A stretch of 12,223 nt of DNA from the NCBI GenBank assembly GCA_036274635.1, contig DASUFI010000179.1, forward strand, positions 1 through 12,223, read 5' to 3'. The stretch's first letter is position 1; the number at the start of each line of letters is the position of its first letter. This stretch comes from DASUFI01 sp036274635. Lineage in GTDB: Bacteria; Planctomycetota; B15-G4. Both the position numbers and the translations under genes were made by a program. The notes under the pieces were generated by a model, which saw only the letters and a list, made by a program, of their open reading frames with translations, was not told the DNA's origin and did no database searches. Of this stretch, positions 6,323 through 12,223 are shown in pieces.

Positions 6323-7558
6323 GTGAGCGCCCCGCGGCTCGTCGCCATCCTCGCGGTGGGAGACGAGCTGCTGGCGGGCGAGCTGCTGGACAGCAACTCC
6401 GCGTGGCTGGCGCGCCAGGTGCGCGCGCGCGGCCACGCCGTCACCGGCTTCGCGGTGGTGGGGGACGAGCTGCCGGCCATCCGCGCCGCGGTGCAGGCCG
6501 CGCTGGCGCAGGCCGACCTGCTGCTCGTCACGGGCGGCCTCGGGCCCACGGGCGACGACATCACGCGCGACGGCGTGGCCGCGGCGCTCGGCGTGCCGCT
6601 CGCTGAGCGGCCCGAACTCGTCGCGCGGCTGCAGAAGTTCTACGCCGAGCGCAGTATCCCGCTGGGCGCGGGCAGCCGGCGGCAGGCCGAGATTCCCGTA
6701 GGCGCGACGGTGCTCGACAATCCCGTGGGCACCGCGGCCGGCTTCCTGCACAGCCGCGATGGCCGCGCCGTGGCTTGCTTCCCCGGCGTGCCCTCCGAGC
6801 TGCACGTCATGGCGCCGCCCTGCCTCGATGCCTGCCTGCCACCCGCGCCGACCGGTCTCACGCGCCAGCTGCACCTGTGCGGCCTCGCCGAGTCCGAGCT
6901 GGGCGAGAAGCTCGCGGACCTGATGGACCACGTCCGAGCCGCGCGCCGCGAGGCGCGCCTGGGCGTGACCGCGAGGCTGGGCGTGCTCACCATCGCCTTG
7001 CGCGGCACGGACGCGGCTGCCGTCGCGGCCATGGAGGCCGACGTGCGCTCGCGCGTGGGCGAGCTGCTCTTCGGCGAGGCCGACGAGACGCTGGCCCGCG
7101 CCGTCGTGCGCCACCTCGCGCGGCGGCGCGAGACGCTGACCACGGCCGAGTCCTGCACCGGCGGACTGCTGGCGGGCGCCATCACCTCCGCGCCCGGCTC
7201 CTCGGAGGTCTTTCGCGAGGGCGTGGTGGTCTACTCCAACGCGGCCAAGACCGCACGCCTCGGCGTGCCCGAGGCGCTGCTCGCCGAGCACGGCGCCGTG
7301 TCCGAGCCCGTGGCCCTGGCCATGGCGCGTGGCGCGCGCGAGCGCGCGCGAGCGGACCACGCGCTGGCCATCACCGGCATCGCCGGGCCCGGCGGCGGCA
7401 CGCCCGAGAAACCCGCCGGCACCGTGTGCCTCGCCGTCGCCGGCCCGGACGGCGAGCGCGCCCTCACGCGCCGCTGGACCGGCACGCGCGAGGAAGTGCG
7501 CGGCCGCTCCGTGAACCTCGCGCTCGAGCTGCTGCGCCGCCGGATCGCCGCGCCGTGA
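6323..7558 (+). CDS. cinA: CinA: molybdopterin-binding-fold domain plus nicotinamide-nucleotide amidase
   Basis: Two-domain CinA of 411 residues, a normal full length. Residues 5-170 form the MoCF/COG1058 domain, a pyrophosphatase acting on damaged or ADP-ribose-type nucleotides, with AVGDELLAGELLDSN at 11-25, VTGGLGPTGDDITRD at 69-83 and CFPGVPSEL at 152-160. A linker leads to the PncC-type amidase domain at 258-405, with the catalytic-site TTAESCTGGLLAG at 273-285, VVVYSN at 301-306, GAVSEPVALAMA at 324-335 and TGIAGPGGGTPEKPAGTV at 351-368. The amidase deamidates nicotinamide mononucleotide to nicotinate mononucleotide in NAD recycling. In some bacteria CinA is linked to competence, but nothing here supports that role. 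The GTG at 6323 lies 4 bp after ychF, whose final bases supply GAGG as a close Shine-Dalgarno; the last bases overlap the next gene's GTG. Confidence 0.96.
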   Translation: MSAPRLVAILAVGDELLAGELLDSNSAWLARQVRARGHAVTGFAVVGDELPAIRAAVQAALAQADLLLVTGGLGPTGDDITRDGVAAALGVPLAERPELVARLQKFYAERSIPLGAGSRRQAEIPVGATVLDNPVGTAAGFLHSRDGRAVACFPGVPSELHVMAPPCLDACLPPAPTGLTRQLHLCGLAESELGEKLADLMDHVRAARREARLGVTARLGVLTIALRGTDAAAVAAMEADVRSRVGELLFGEADETLARAVVRHLARRRETLTTAESCTGGLLAGAITSAPGSSEVFREGVVVYSNAAKTARLGVPEALLAEHGAVSEPVALAMARGARERARADHALAITGIAGPGGGTPEKPAGTVCLAVAGPDGERALTRRWTGTREEVRGRSVNLALELLRRRIAAP

Positions 7559-8949
7559 GCGCCCGCGCCGCGCTGGCCGCGCTGCTGCTGGCCGCCTGCG
7601 GCCGGGCGCCGCCCGCGCACCCCAACGTGGTCGTCTGGCTGGTCGACACGCTGCGCGCCGACCACCTCGGCTGCTACGGCGAGCCGCGCCAGACCTCCCC
7701 GCGCCTCGACGCCCTCGCGGACGACGGCGTGCTCTTCGAGAACGTCCACGCCGCCAGCAACTGGACCCAGCCCGCCGTCGCCGCGCTGCTCTCCGGCCGC
7801 CTGCCCGGCGCCTTCGACGCCAGCTTCGGCTCCCCGCTGCCCGCTGGCCTGCCGCTGCTGGCCGAGCGCTTCGCGCAGGCCGGCTACGCCACCGCCGGCT
7901 ACACGTGCACCGTCGCCACCGCCGCGCGCTTCGGCTTCGCCCGCGGCTTCCACGAGTACGACGAGCTGGACGAGCTGCTCGACATGGAGGCGCGCCGCAA
8001 GCGCGAGGACGCGGTCTACGGCGCGGACCGGCTGGTGGACGCGGCCACGCGCTTCCTGCAGCGGCGCGCCCAGCCGGCCACCGCCGCGCCCGACACGCGG
8101 CCCTTCTTCCTCTGGCTGCACTCGGTGGATCCGCACGCGCCCTACGGTGGCCGCACGTCGGGCGAGTCCTTCGCGGGCCCCTACGACGGCCCCATCGACG
8201 GCTCGGTCGAATCGATCGCGAACGCCGGCCGCAACGGCTACGAGTACACCGAGGCCGACCGGCAGCACGTCGAGGACCTGTACGACGACGACGTGCGCTT
8301 CAATGATCAGCAGCTCGGGCGGCTGGTGGACGAGCTGGGACGTCTAGGCCTGCTGGCGGACACGCTGATCGTCGTCGTCGCGGACCACGGCGAGGAGTTG
8401 TGGGAGCGCGGCGCGCTCGGCCACGGCAACACGGACCTGCATGCGGAGCTGACGCACGTCCCGCTGGTGATGCACTGGCCGGAGGGGTTGCCCGACGGGC
8501 TGCGCGTCCCGGCGCTGGTGGGGGGCGTGGACCTGGCGCCCACGTTGCTGGAGCTGTGCGGCCTGCTGCCGCTTCCGGAGGCCGACGGCGTCTCGCGCGC
8601 CGGGCTCGCGCGGGGCGCGGGTGGGGCGGGTGCCGCGGCACTCCTGCTGGACCGCTGCCGGCCGCAGGATCCGGCGGGCGCGCTGCGCACGGCCGATTGG
8701 CTGCTGCACGGGGGCGATGATCCGGCGCAGGCGGGGCTGTTCGACCTGCGCAACGACCCGGGCGAGCGGCGGGATCTCTCGGGCGTGCATGAGGAGGACG
8801 CCGCGCGGATGAGCGAGGCCCTCACGGGCCTGCGGGCTCGGCGCGATGCGGCCTGGACAGCGGTGGGCGGTGGGGGCGCGGCGGTGCCGCCCGACGCCGC
8901 GACGCTCGAAAAGCTGCGGGCGCTGGGGTATCTCGGCGAGGGACAATGA
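7555..8949 (+). CDS. Sulfatase-like (alkaline phosphatase superfamily) lipoprotein
   Basis: The 464-residue protein starts at a GTG overlapping the cinA stop (GTGA, 7555-7558), so translation is probably coupled. A short hydrophobic leader ends in the lipobox LAAC (12-15), predicting an acylated, envelope-anchored protein. The sulfatase/phosphatase fold is shown by LVDTLRADHLGCYG at 29-42 (metal-binding Asp31), VDPHAPY at 191-197, VVADHGEELWERGALGHG at 274-291 (DHGE and GHG metal ligands), and the LEKLRALGYLG tail at 451-461. At the nucleophile position, where arylsulfatases have C/S-x-P-x-R for formylglycine, the sequence is WTQPAVAALLSG (70-81). Thr71 replaces Cys/Ser and Val the Arg. Maturation by the formylglycine enzyme is therefore not expected, and a Thr nucleophile as in phosphoethanolamine or phosphoglycerol transferases is possible. 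The substrate is unknown; phosphoester hydrolysis or transfer is as likely as sulfate release. From about 8460 third codon positions shift from C-rich to G-rich. Confidence 0.9.
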   Translation: MSARAALAALLLAACGRAPPAHPNVVVWLVDTLRADHLGCYGEPRQTSPRLDALADDGVLFENVHAASNWTQPAVAALLSGRLPGAFDASFGSPLPAGLPLLAERFAQAGYATAGYTCTVATAARFGFARGFHEYDELDELLDMEARRKREDAVYGADRLVDAATRFLQRRAQPATAAPDTRPFFLWLHSVDPHAPYGGRTSGESFAGPYDGPIDGSVESIANAGRNGYEYTEADRQHVEDLYDDDVRFNDQQLGRLVDELGRLGLLADTLIVVVADHGEELWERGALGHGNTDLHAELTHVPLVMHWPEGLPDGLRVPALVGGVDLAPTLLELCGLLPLPEADGVSRAGLARGAGGAGAAALLLDRCRPQDPAGALRTADWLLHGGDDPAQAGLFDLRNDPGERRDLSGVHEEDAARMSEALTGLRARRDAAWTAVGGGGAAVPPDAATLEKLRALGYLGEGQ

Positions 8950-8952
8950 TGG

Positions 8953-8972
8953 GCGCGGCGGGTGCGCCGCGC
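8953..8972 (+). terminator. GC hairpin after the sulfatase-like gene
   Basis: An 8-bp all-GC stem pairs 8953-8960 with 8965-8972 around the GGTG tetraloop, starting 4 bases after the stop codon and ending 14 bases before the tRNA. Only three T residues follow (8981-8983), so it is a weak intrinsic-terminator candidate. It may instead mark a processing point between the mRNA and the tRNA. Confidence 0.3.
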
Positions 8973-8986
8973 GAGCGACCTTTGGA

Positions 8987-9058
8987 TCCCCGGTGGTGTA
9001 ATTGGCAACACATCAGGTTTTGGTCCTGATTTTCGAGGTTCGAGTCCTCGCCGGGGAA
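8987..9058 (+). tRNA. tRNA-Gln (anticodon UUG)
   Basis: A complete cloverleaf can be drawn. Acceptor 8987-8993 pairs with 9051-9057 (7 bp, U1-A72 as usual for tRNA-Gln). D stem 8996-8999 pairs with 9008-9011 around AATTGGCA. Anticodon stem 9013-9017 pairs with 9025-9029 around TTTTGGT, giving anticodon TTG at 9020-9022. The variable loop is 9030-9033. T stem 9034-9038 pairs with 9046-9050 around TTCGAGT, and the discriminator is A9058. CCA is not encoded (TCACC follows), so it must be added by the CCA-adding enzyme. The tRNA reads CAA, and CAG by wobble. It lies 37 bp after the sulfatase-like gene in the same direction and has no visible promoter of its own, so it may be cut from a longer transcript. 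Confidence 0.97.
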
Positions 9059-9539
9059 TCACCAGAGGGCTGATGAGCGAGCGCGCGGGGAGGCGCGGTG
9101 GCGAGCCGTGGGGCGCGCTGCGATGCGCGGGCGGCGCAAGCCGCGCGCGGTCCGCGAGATGCGCGCGGGGCACGCGTAGGGCGTTGTGGGGGAGCGGGTT
9201 GCGAGCGGGCGGCGCGGCGGTCGCATGAGCGGCCTGAGCGTGCCTGGATGCGCCGAGAGGCTCTCCGACTCTCCGGCCCGCGGCGCGGAGAGCGGGCGGT
9301 CCGGCAACGGGTAGAGAGGTCGCCGCCGCGTGCGCCCCGTTCTCTGCCTCTCCGTCGGCAATGCACGGAGAGTTTCGGTAACAGCCGGAGAAAGGGGCAA
9401 TTTGTCTCCGTCGGTAACGGCGGGGCCTGAGTAGGCGCCCCAGTCTGGGGATCGCCCCCCCTTGACGAAGGTGGCAGGTGGCGAGATCGTGCCGTGGGGC
9501 TGCATTCCGCAGCACCGCAATCTGGGGGAAGAGTTGACC
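9059..9539. other. 481-bp stretch without a convincing gene
   Basis: Open frames here translate into Arg/Ala-rich strings typical of GC-rich noncoding DNA and have no recognisable start context. Immediately after the tRNA, ATCACC and GG(C)TGAT (9058-9074) form a small bulged hairpin. Bases 9080-9240 are extremely GC-rich with no feature I recognise. Bases 9255-9420 hold the CTCTCCG/CGGAGAG repeats described separately. Bases 9434-9456 form a 9-bp bulged hairpin (GGCG-CCCCA / TGGGG-CGCC). A TTGACG hexamer at 9462-9467 resembles a -35 box but lacks a good -10 partner. GGGGGAAGAG at 9524-9533 is the Shine-Dalgarno of the next gene. Confidence 0.6.
9261..9410. repeat. Cluster of CTCTCCG/CGGAGAG inverted repeats forming three hairpins
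   Basis: CTCTCCG occurs at 9261-9267, 9269-9275 and 9348-9354. Its complement CGGAGAG occurs at 9286-9292 and 9366-9372, CGGAGA at 9386-9391 and TCTCCG at 9405-9410. They make three short hairpins (9269-9292, 9348-9372, 9386-9410) with loops of 10, 11 and 13 bases. Because the arms share sequence, alternative pairings are possible, for example 9366-9371 with 9405-9410. The variants CGGCAACGG (9302), TCGGCAATG (9355), TCGGTAACA (9375) and TCGGTAACG (9411) alternate with the arms. The cluster lies 130-280 bp upstream of the secreted-protein gene. It could be a leader RNA, a protein-binding array or decayed repeats. Confidence 0.5.
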
Positions 9540-10532
9540 ATGATCGTCCACCTGCAACGGGCCATGTTCGTTGGTGTGCTTGCGTTCTGCGGCTTCGCGG
9601 TCGCGCCGATCAATGCGCAAGTCCTGCTGTCCGACAACTTCGATGACGGGGATGCCGCCGGCTGGACCGAGTACGACGGAGCCTTCGCCGTGATGAACGG
9701 CGAGTACACCATCACGACAAGTGCGGGCTGCCAAGACGGGCGTGCGGTGAATGGTGACCCCGCCTGGACCGACTATCAGATCGACGTCGACTTCTTCGTG
9801 GATTCCTCAGATGCAGGCGCCCATGCAGCGGTGCTGTTCCACGTCCAGGACATTGCGTCGGGCTGTGACGCGGGGAAGTACTACCAGGCGTTCGTGTACC
9901 AAGACCAAGTCGGGTTCTGCCTCATTAACGACAGCGCCGGCTTCTGCACGGTCCTGACGACGGCAAGCGTTTCGACTCCGCTTCAGCAGTGGCACCACAT
10001 GGCGGTGAGAGTCGAGGGAGCGTCGGTCACGATGGCGATCGATGACGCCAACGTGCTGTCGTTCGGTTCGCTGGTTGAGTATCCGGCGGGCCGCATCGCC
10101 TTGAAGTCGATCAACGTCGAATCGGTCCGCTACGACAACGTCCTCGTTCGCGGCCCGGGCAGTTGGTCATGGACCGATCTGGGCCACGCACTCGCCGGCA
10201 GCGCCGGGACTCCGAGCCTGCAAGGCGAAGGTGAGCTGCTGCCGACCGCACCCGTGAACTTGGAACTGTCGCAGGCCAAGCCCTTCTCGGCGGCGATCCT
10301 GGTCGTCGGCGCGTCGGATCTATCGGGTGCATTCAAGGGCGGCGTGCTGGTGCCCACACCCAGCTTGCTCATCCCGGCCGTCACGGACGGCTTCGGCTCC
10401 CTGCTCTTCGGCGGACCCTGGCCCTCTGGCATGCCATCGGGCCTGTCGCTGTGGATGCAGTTCTGGATCAGCGATTCCGGTGGCGTGAAGGGGTTCTCTG
10501 CGAGCAACGCGCTGCGTGCCGACGTGCCATAG
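9540..10532 (+). CDS. Secreted protein: jelly-roll-like beta domain plus planctomycete-type C-terminal module
   Basis: The 330-residue protein starts at the ATG at 9540, with a strong Shine-Dalgarno (GGGGGAAGAG, 9524-9533) about 6 bases before it. Residues 1-26 are a Sec signal peptide with a probable cut after PINA. Residues 28-205 read as a beta-sandwich of the LamG/concanavalin or DUF1080 type: LLSDNFDDGDAAGWTEYDG opens it, AWTDYQIDVDF and AAVLFHVQD are framework strands, WHHMAVRVEGASVTMAIDD matches the usual W-x-x-x-x-V-x-G-x-x-x-x-x-x-D turn, and RYDNVLVRG closes it. Cysteines at 64, 109, 127 and 136 could form disulfides. Residues 211-330 are the C-terminal module shared with the next gene (AFKGG at 264-268, PWPSGMPSG at 293-301, ISDSGGVKG at 310-318, then SNALRADVP). 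Carbohydrate binding or hydrolysis is possible, but no catalytic residues can be assigned. GC content and codon use are clearly less extreme than upstream genes. Confidence 0.85.
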   Translation: MIVHLQRAMFVGVLAFCGFAVAPINAQVLLSDNFDDGDAAGWTEYDGAFAVMNGEYTITTSAGCQDGRAVNGDPAWTDYQIDVDFFVDSSDAGAHAAVLFHVQDIASGCDAGKYYQAFVYQDQVGFCLINDSAGFCTVLTTASVSTPLQQWHHMAVRVEGASVTMAIDDANVLSFGSLVEYPAGRIALKSINVESVRYDNVLVRGPGSWSWTDLGHALAGSAGTPSLQGEGELLPTAPVNLELSQAKPFSAAILVVGASDLSGAFKGGVLVPTPSLLIPAVTDGFGSLLFGGPWPSGMPSGLSLWMQFWISDSGGVKGFSASNALRADVP

Positions 10533-10539
10533 GCGCGGG

Positions 10540-10580
10540 ACGCCGTCACCCAGTCGGCCTGAGGCGGGCGGCAACGGCGT
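10540..10580 (+). terminator. Possible terminator hairpin after the first secreted-protein gene
   Basis: ACGCCGT (10540-10546) is the perfect complement of ACGGCGT (10574-10580). The 27-base loop contains a tiny GCC-TGA-GGC hairpin at 10557-10565. It begins 8 bases after the stop codon. No U tract follows, so the call is weak; it rests on position and pairing only. Confidence 0.25.
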
Positions 10581-10628
10581 GCCAAGTGCTGGCCGGGGTG
10601 AGGAACGTCCGCAACGCGCTGAATCCGC

Positions 10629-10634
10629 TATCCT
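10629..10634 (+). promoter_or_regulatory. Weak -10-like box upstream of the FG-GAP gene
   Basis: TATCCT (4 of 6 matches to TATAAT) lies about 60 bases before the ATG at 10695, in a 162-bp gap where a separate promoter is expected. No matching -35 hexamer was found at 16-18 bases. Only the position and the -10 support it. Confidence 0.25.
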
Positions 10635-10694
10635 CTCGTGCGTCGGGACAGTTCACCCACGCCACGCACCGTTGCTGCACTTCAGGAGAAGTCC

Positions 10695-12164
10695 ATGCTC
10701 CGCGCGCTTCGGTTGTCAGTCGCCTTAGCCTGGCTTGCTCTCGGCGAAGTCGCTGCCCAGGGCATCCCGAAGCAGGAGGCCAAGCTCACGCCGGTCGGCG
10801 GGCCAGTCGGCGCCTTCGGAACAACCGTGGGCGTGTCGGGCGATACGGCGGTGGTTGGTAGCTACCTGGGACCGGTGCCGCTCGTCTTCGTTCGCGATGG
10901 GACATCGTGGACCGAGCAGGCTTCACTCAATTCGGCTGAACCAGTGACGCTCGGTTACGGCGTCTCGGTTGCAATCTCCGGCGACACTGCCGTGGTGTCC
11001 GACCCAGGACTAGGACTCAGCGGCGTCAACTGGACCGGACCCGGTGCAGTCTTTGTCTTCGTGCGCCAGGGTACGTCCTGGACTAAGCAGGCGAAGATAG
11101 CGGAACCCGACTTCGCGAGCTGGTCAGCGTTCGGGACGTCGATCGCGCTTTCTGGAGATACGTTGGTCGTTGGCGCTGGGGCCTTCCCGAGCGACGCAGC
11201 CTATGTCTTTGTCCGGAACGGCGCCGTCTGGAGTCAGCAGGCCAAACTGCAAGGCGGGGTCTTCCTGGGCCAAGCCGTGAGCATCTCTGGCGACACGATT
11301 CTGGCGGGCGGCCCGAGCGACGGCGTCCACGTGTTCGTCCGCAACGGGACTAGCTGGACCGCCCAGACCACGCTGACGACCGTGCCCAGCGTGCCGAATT
11401 TCGGCCAAGCCGTGGCTGTCTCCGGCAACACCGCGATCATCGGTAGCGACCACAAGGCATTCGTATTCTTCCGATCGGGTGCCGCGTGGAACGAGCAAGC
11501 TGAGCTGGACGAGCCAGTCCCGAATCAGGGATTTGGCCGATCTGTCGCCGTGTCGGATGTCGACGACGCCGCAGTCGTTGGCACGCCTGCGGCGACGGTT
11601 GGCGGGCACTCTTCGGCCGGCACGGCGTATGTCTATCTGCGGTCAGGCTCGGGTTGGGAACAGCAGGGTGCGCTCGAAGCCTCGGACGCCTCCGACAGCG
11701 GCAAGCTTGGCTTTGCGGTAGCACTTTCCGGCGACACGGCGGTTGCTGGAACAGACAATGCCGGTGCGGCCTACGTGTTCCACCCGATCCAGCCGTTCAA
11801 CAAGCTGGGCGGCGGGCTTCCGGGTGTCTCGGGCGTCCCGCTTCTCAACGGCACAGGGACCCTCGATGCCGGCTCGGCTGGCTCGCTCACGCTCGCCAAT
11901 GCAGCACCCTTCACCCTGACGATGCTGTTCGTCTCGCTGACGGACACGCCGACCCCGTTCAAGGGCGGCACGCTGAGCACGGTCCCGATCGCCTTCCAGC
12001 TACCGGTCGGTACGTTCTTCACCGGCTCGTGGACGCTGCCGTGGAGTGCCTGGCCGAGCGGAGTCCCGTCGGGGACGCTGCTCTACTTCCAGGTCGGGGT
12101 GAGCGACGCGGGTGCCGTGAAGGGCGTGGCCATTAGCAACTTGCTCAAGGCGACGCAGCCGTAG
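10695..12164 (+). CDS. Secreted FG-GAP-type seven-repeat beta-propeller with planctomycete-type C-terminal module
   Basis: The 489-residue exported protein starts at the ATG at 10695, with AGGAGA (10684-10689) 5 bases before it, a near-ideal Shine-Dalgarno. Residues 1-21 are a Sec signal peptide ending in EVAA. Seven repeats of the pattern FG-x-x-V-A-x-SGDT-A-V-V-G ... A-Y-V-F-V-R-x-G-x-x-W-x-x-Q-A-x-L begin near residues 40, 87, 146, 190, 236, 279 and 338, matching the FG-GAP/integrin-alpha-type repeats of a seven-bladed propeller. The DxDxDG calcium loop of classic FG-GAP repeats is not evident; the loops carry SGDT instead. Residues 368-489 are the C-terminal module shared with the preceding gene (PFKGG at 421-425, PWSAWPSGVPSG at 449-460, VSDAGAVKG at 469-477, ending SNLLKATQP). 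The likely role is an extracellular structural or adhesive surface protein; no enzymatic motif is visible. The stop is followed by 59 bases of noncoding DNA to the window end. Confidence 0.9.
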   Translation: MLRALRLSVALAWLALGEVAAQGIPKQEAKLTPVGGPVGAFGTTVGVSGDTAVVGSYLGPVPLVFVRDGTSWTEQASLNSAEPVTLGYGVSVAISGDTAVVSDPGLGLSGVNWTGPGAVFVFVRQGTSWTKQAKIAEPDFASWSAFGTSIALSGDTLVVGAGAFPSDAAYVFVRNGAVWSQQAKLQGGVFLGQAVSISGDTILAGGPSDGVHVFVRNGTSWTAQTTLTTVPSVPNFGQAVAVSGNTAIIGSDHKAFVFFRSGAAWNEQAELDEPVPNQGFGRSVAVSDVDDAAVVGTPAATVGGHSSAGTAYVYLRSGSGWEQQGALEASDASDSGKLGFAVALSGDTAVAGTDNAGAAYVFHPIQPFNKLGGGLPGVSGVPLLNGTGTLDAGSAGSLTLANAAPFTLTMLFVSLTDTPTPFKGGTLSTVPIAFQLPVGTFFTGSWTLPWSAWPSGVPSGTLLYFQVGVSDAGAVKGVAISNLLKATQP

Positions 12165-12223
12165 CGCCGCACGCAGCCTTTCCCAGATCACCACCCCAGA
12201 GCTCCACGATCCGGCAACGATTT

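Noticed and set aside
9098..9430. 110-codon plus-strand frame in the 481-bp gap
   Set aside because: Arg-rich composition, no Shine-Dalgarno, and it spans the repeat cluster; no sign of protein-level constraint.
9462..9490. TTGACG at 9462 as a promoter -35 for the first secreted-protein gene
   Set aside because: The hexamers at 16, 17 and 18 bases downstream (such as GATCGT) match TATAAT poorly.
8307..9734. Minus-strand open frames of up to 475 codons across the sulfatase end, tRNA and intergenic region
   Set aside because: They run through the tRNA and a conserved gene on the other strand, and the translation is Arg/Pro/Ser-rich without domains.
12210..12219. Ten-base match TCCGGCAACG shared with 9300-9309 as a possible attachment-site pair
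   Set aside because: Too short to be meaningful; a similar CGGCAACG also occurs inside ychF and at 10569, so chance is the simplest explanation.
1..12223. CRISPR array, insertion sequence, integrase or toxin-antitoxin pair
   Set aside because: Looked for regularly spaced direct repeats, transposase-like or recombinase-like proteins and small paired genes on both strands; none found.

Overview
This is a very GC-rich chromosomal window that looks planctomycetal. Two secreted proteins at the right end finish in the same C-terminal module (a Lys-Gly-Gly segment, then Pro-Trp-Pro-Ser-Gly, Gln, Ser-Asp, Ser-Asn and a final Pro). From memory this tail occurs in many exported proteins of high-GC marine Planctomycetes. 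A Thr-type sulfatase-like lipoprotein, an orphan ComB and a coiled-coil/BRCT membrane protein fit that lineage, but the taxonomic call is inference because no rRNA gene is present.

Left part (1-2182, minus strand): coaE (dephospho-CoA kinase) is followed by rho (transcription terminator). They read leftwards as a probable two-gene operon that ends in a long hairpin at the window edge. A divergent intergenic region (2183-2319) carries a good sigma70-type promoter with a perfect TATAAT, firing rightwards.

Centre (2320-8949, plus strand): six closely spaced genes run the same way. They encode a membrane-anchored coiled-coil protein with a C-terminal BRCT-like domain, ComB-family 2-phosphosulfolactate phosphatase, TatC, the Obg-like ATPase YchF, CinA and a sulfatase/alkaline-phosphatase-superfamily lipoprotein. 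Gaps are 8, 45, 97 and 4 bp, and the last pair overlaps by 4 bp. This is mostly housekeeping material (cofactors, protein export, translation, nucleotide repair). A tRNA-Gln(UUG) follows at 8987-9058.

Right part (9059-12223): a 481-bp stretch without a credible gene holds a cluster of short inverted repeats. Two monocistronic-looking genes for secreted proteins follow. One has an N-terminal jelly-roll-like beta domain, the other a seven-repeat FG-GAP-type beta-propeller, and both end in the shared module of about 120 residues. Base composition drops here: hand-counted 60-base lines give about 60-62% GC, against 72-77% in the central genes. The tRNA therefore sits near a boundary between a conserved core block and a more variable, surface-related block. 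The most interesting items are the shared C-terminal module, the BRCT-like domain predicted to lie outside the cytoplasm, the Thr-for-Cys/Ser substitution in the sulfatase-like protein, and the alternating hairpin cluster upstream of the first secreted-protein gene.
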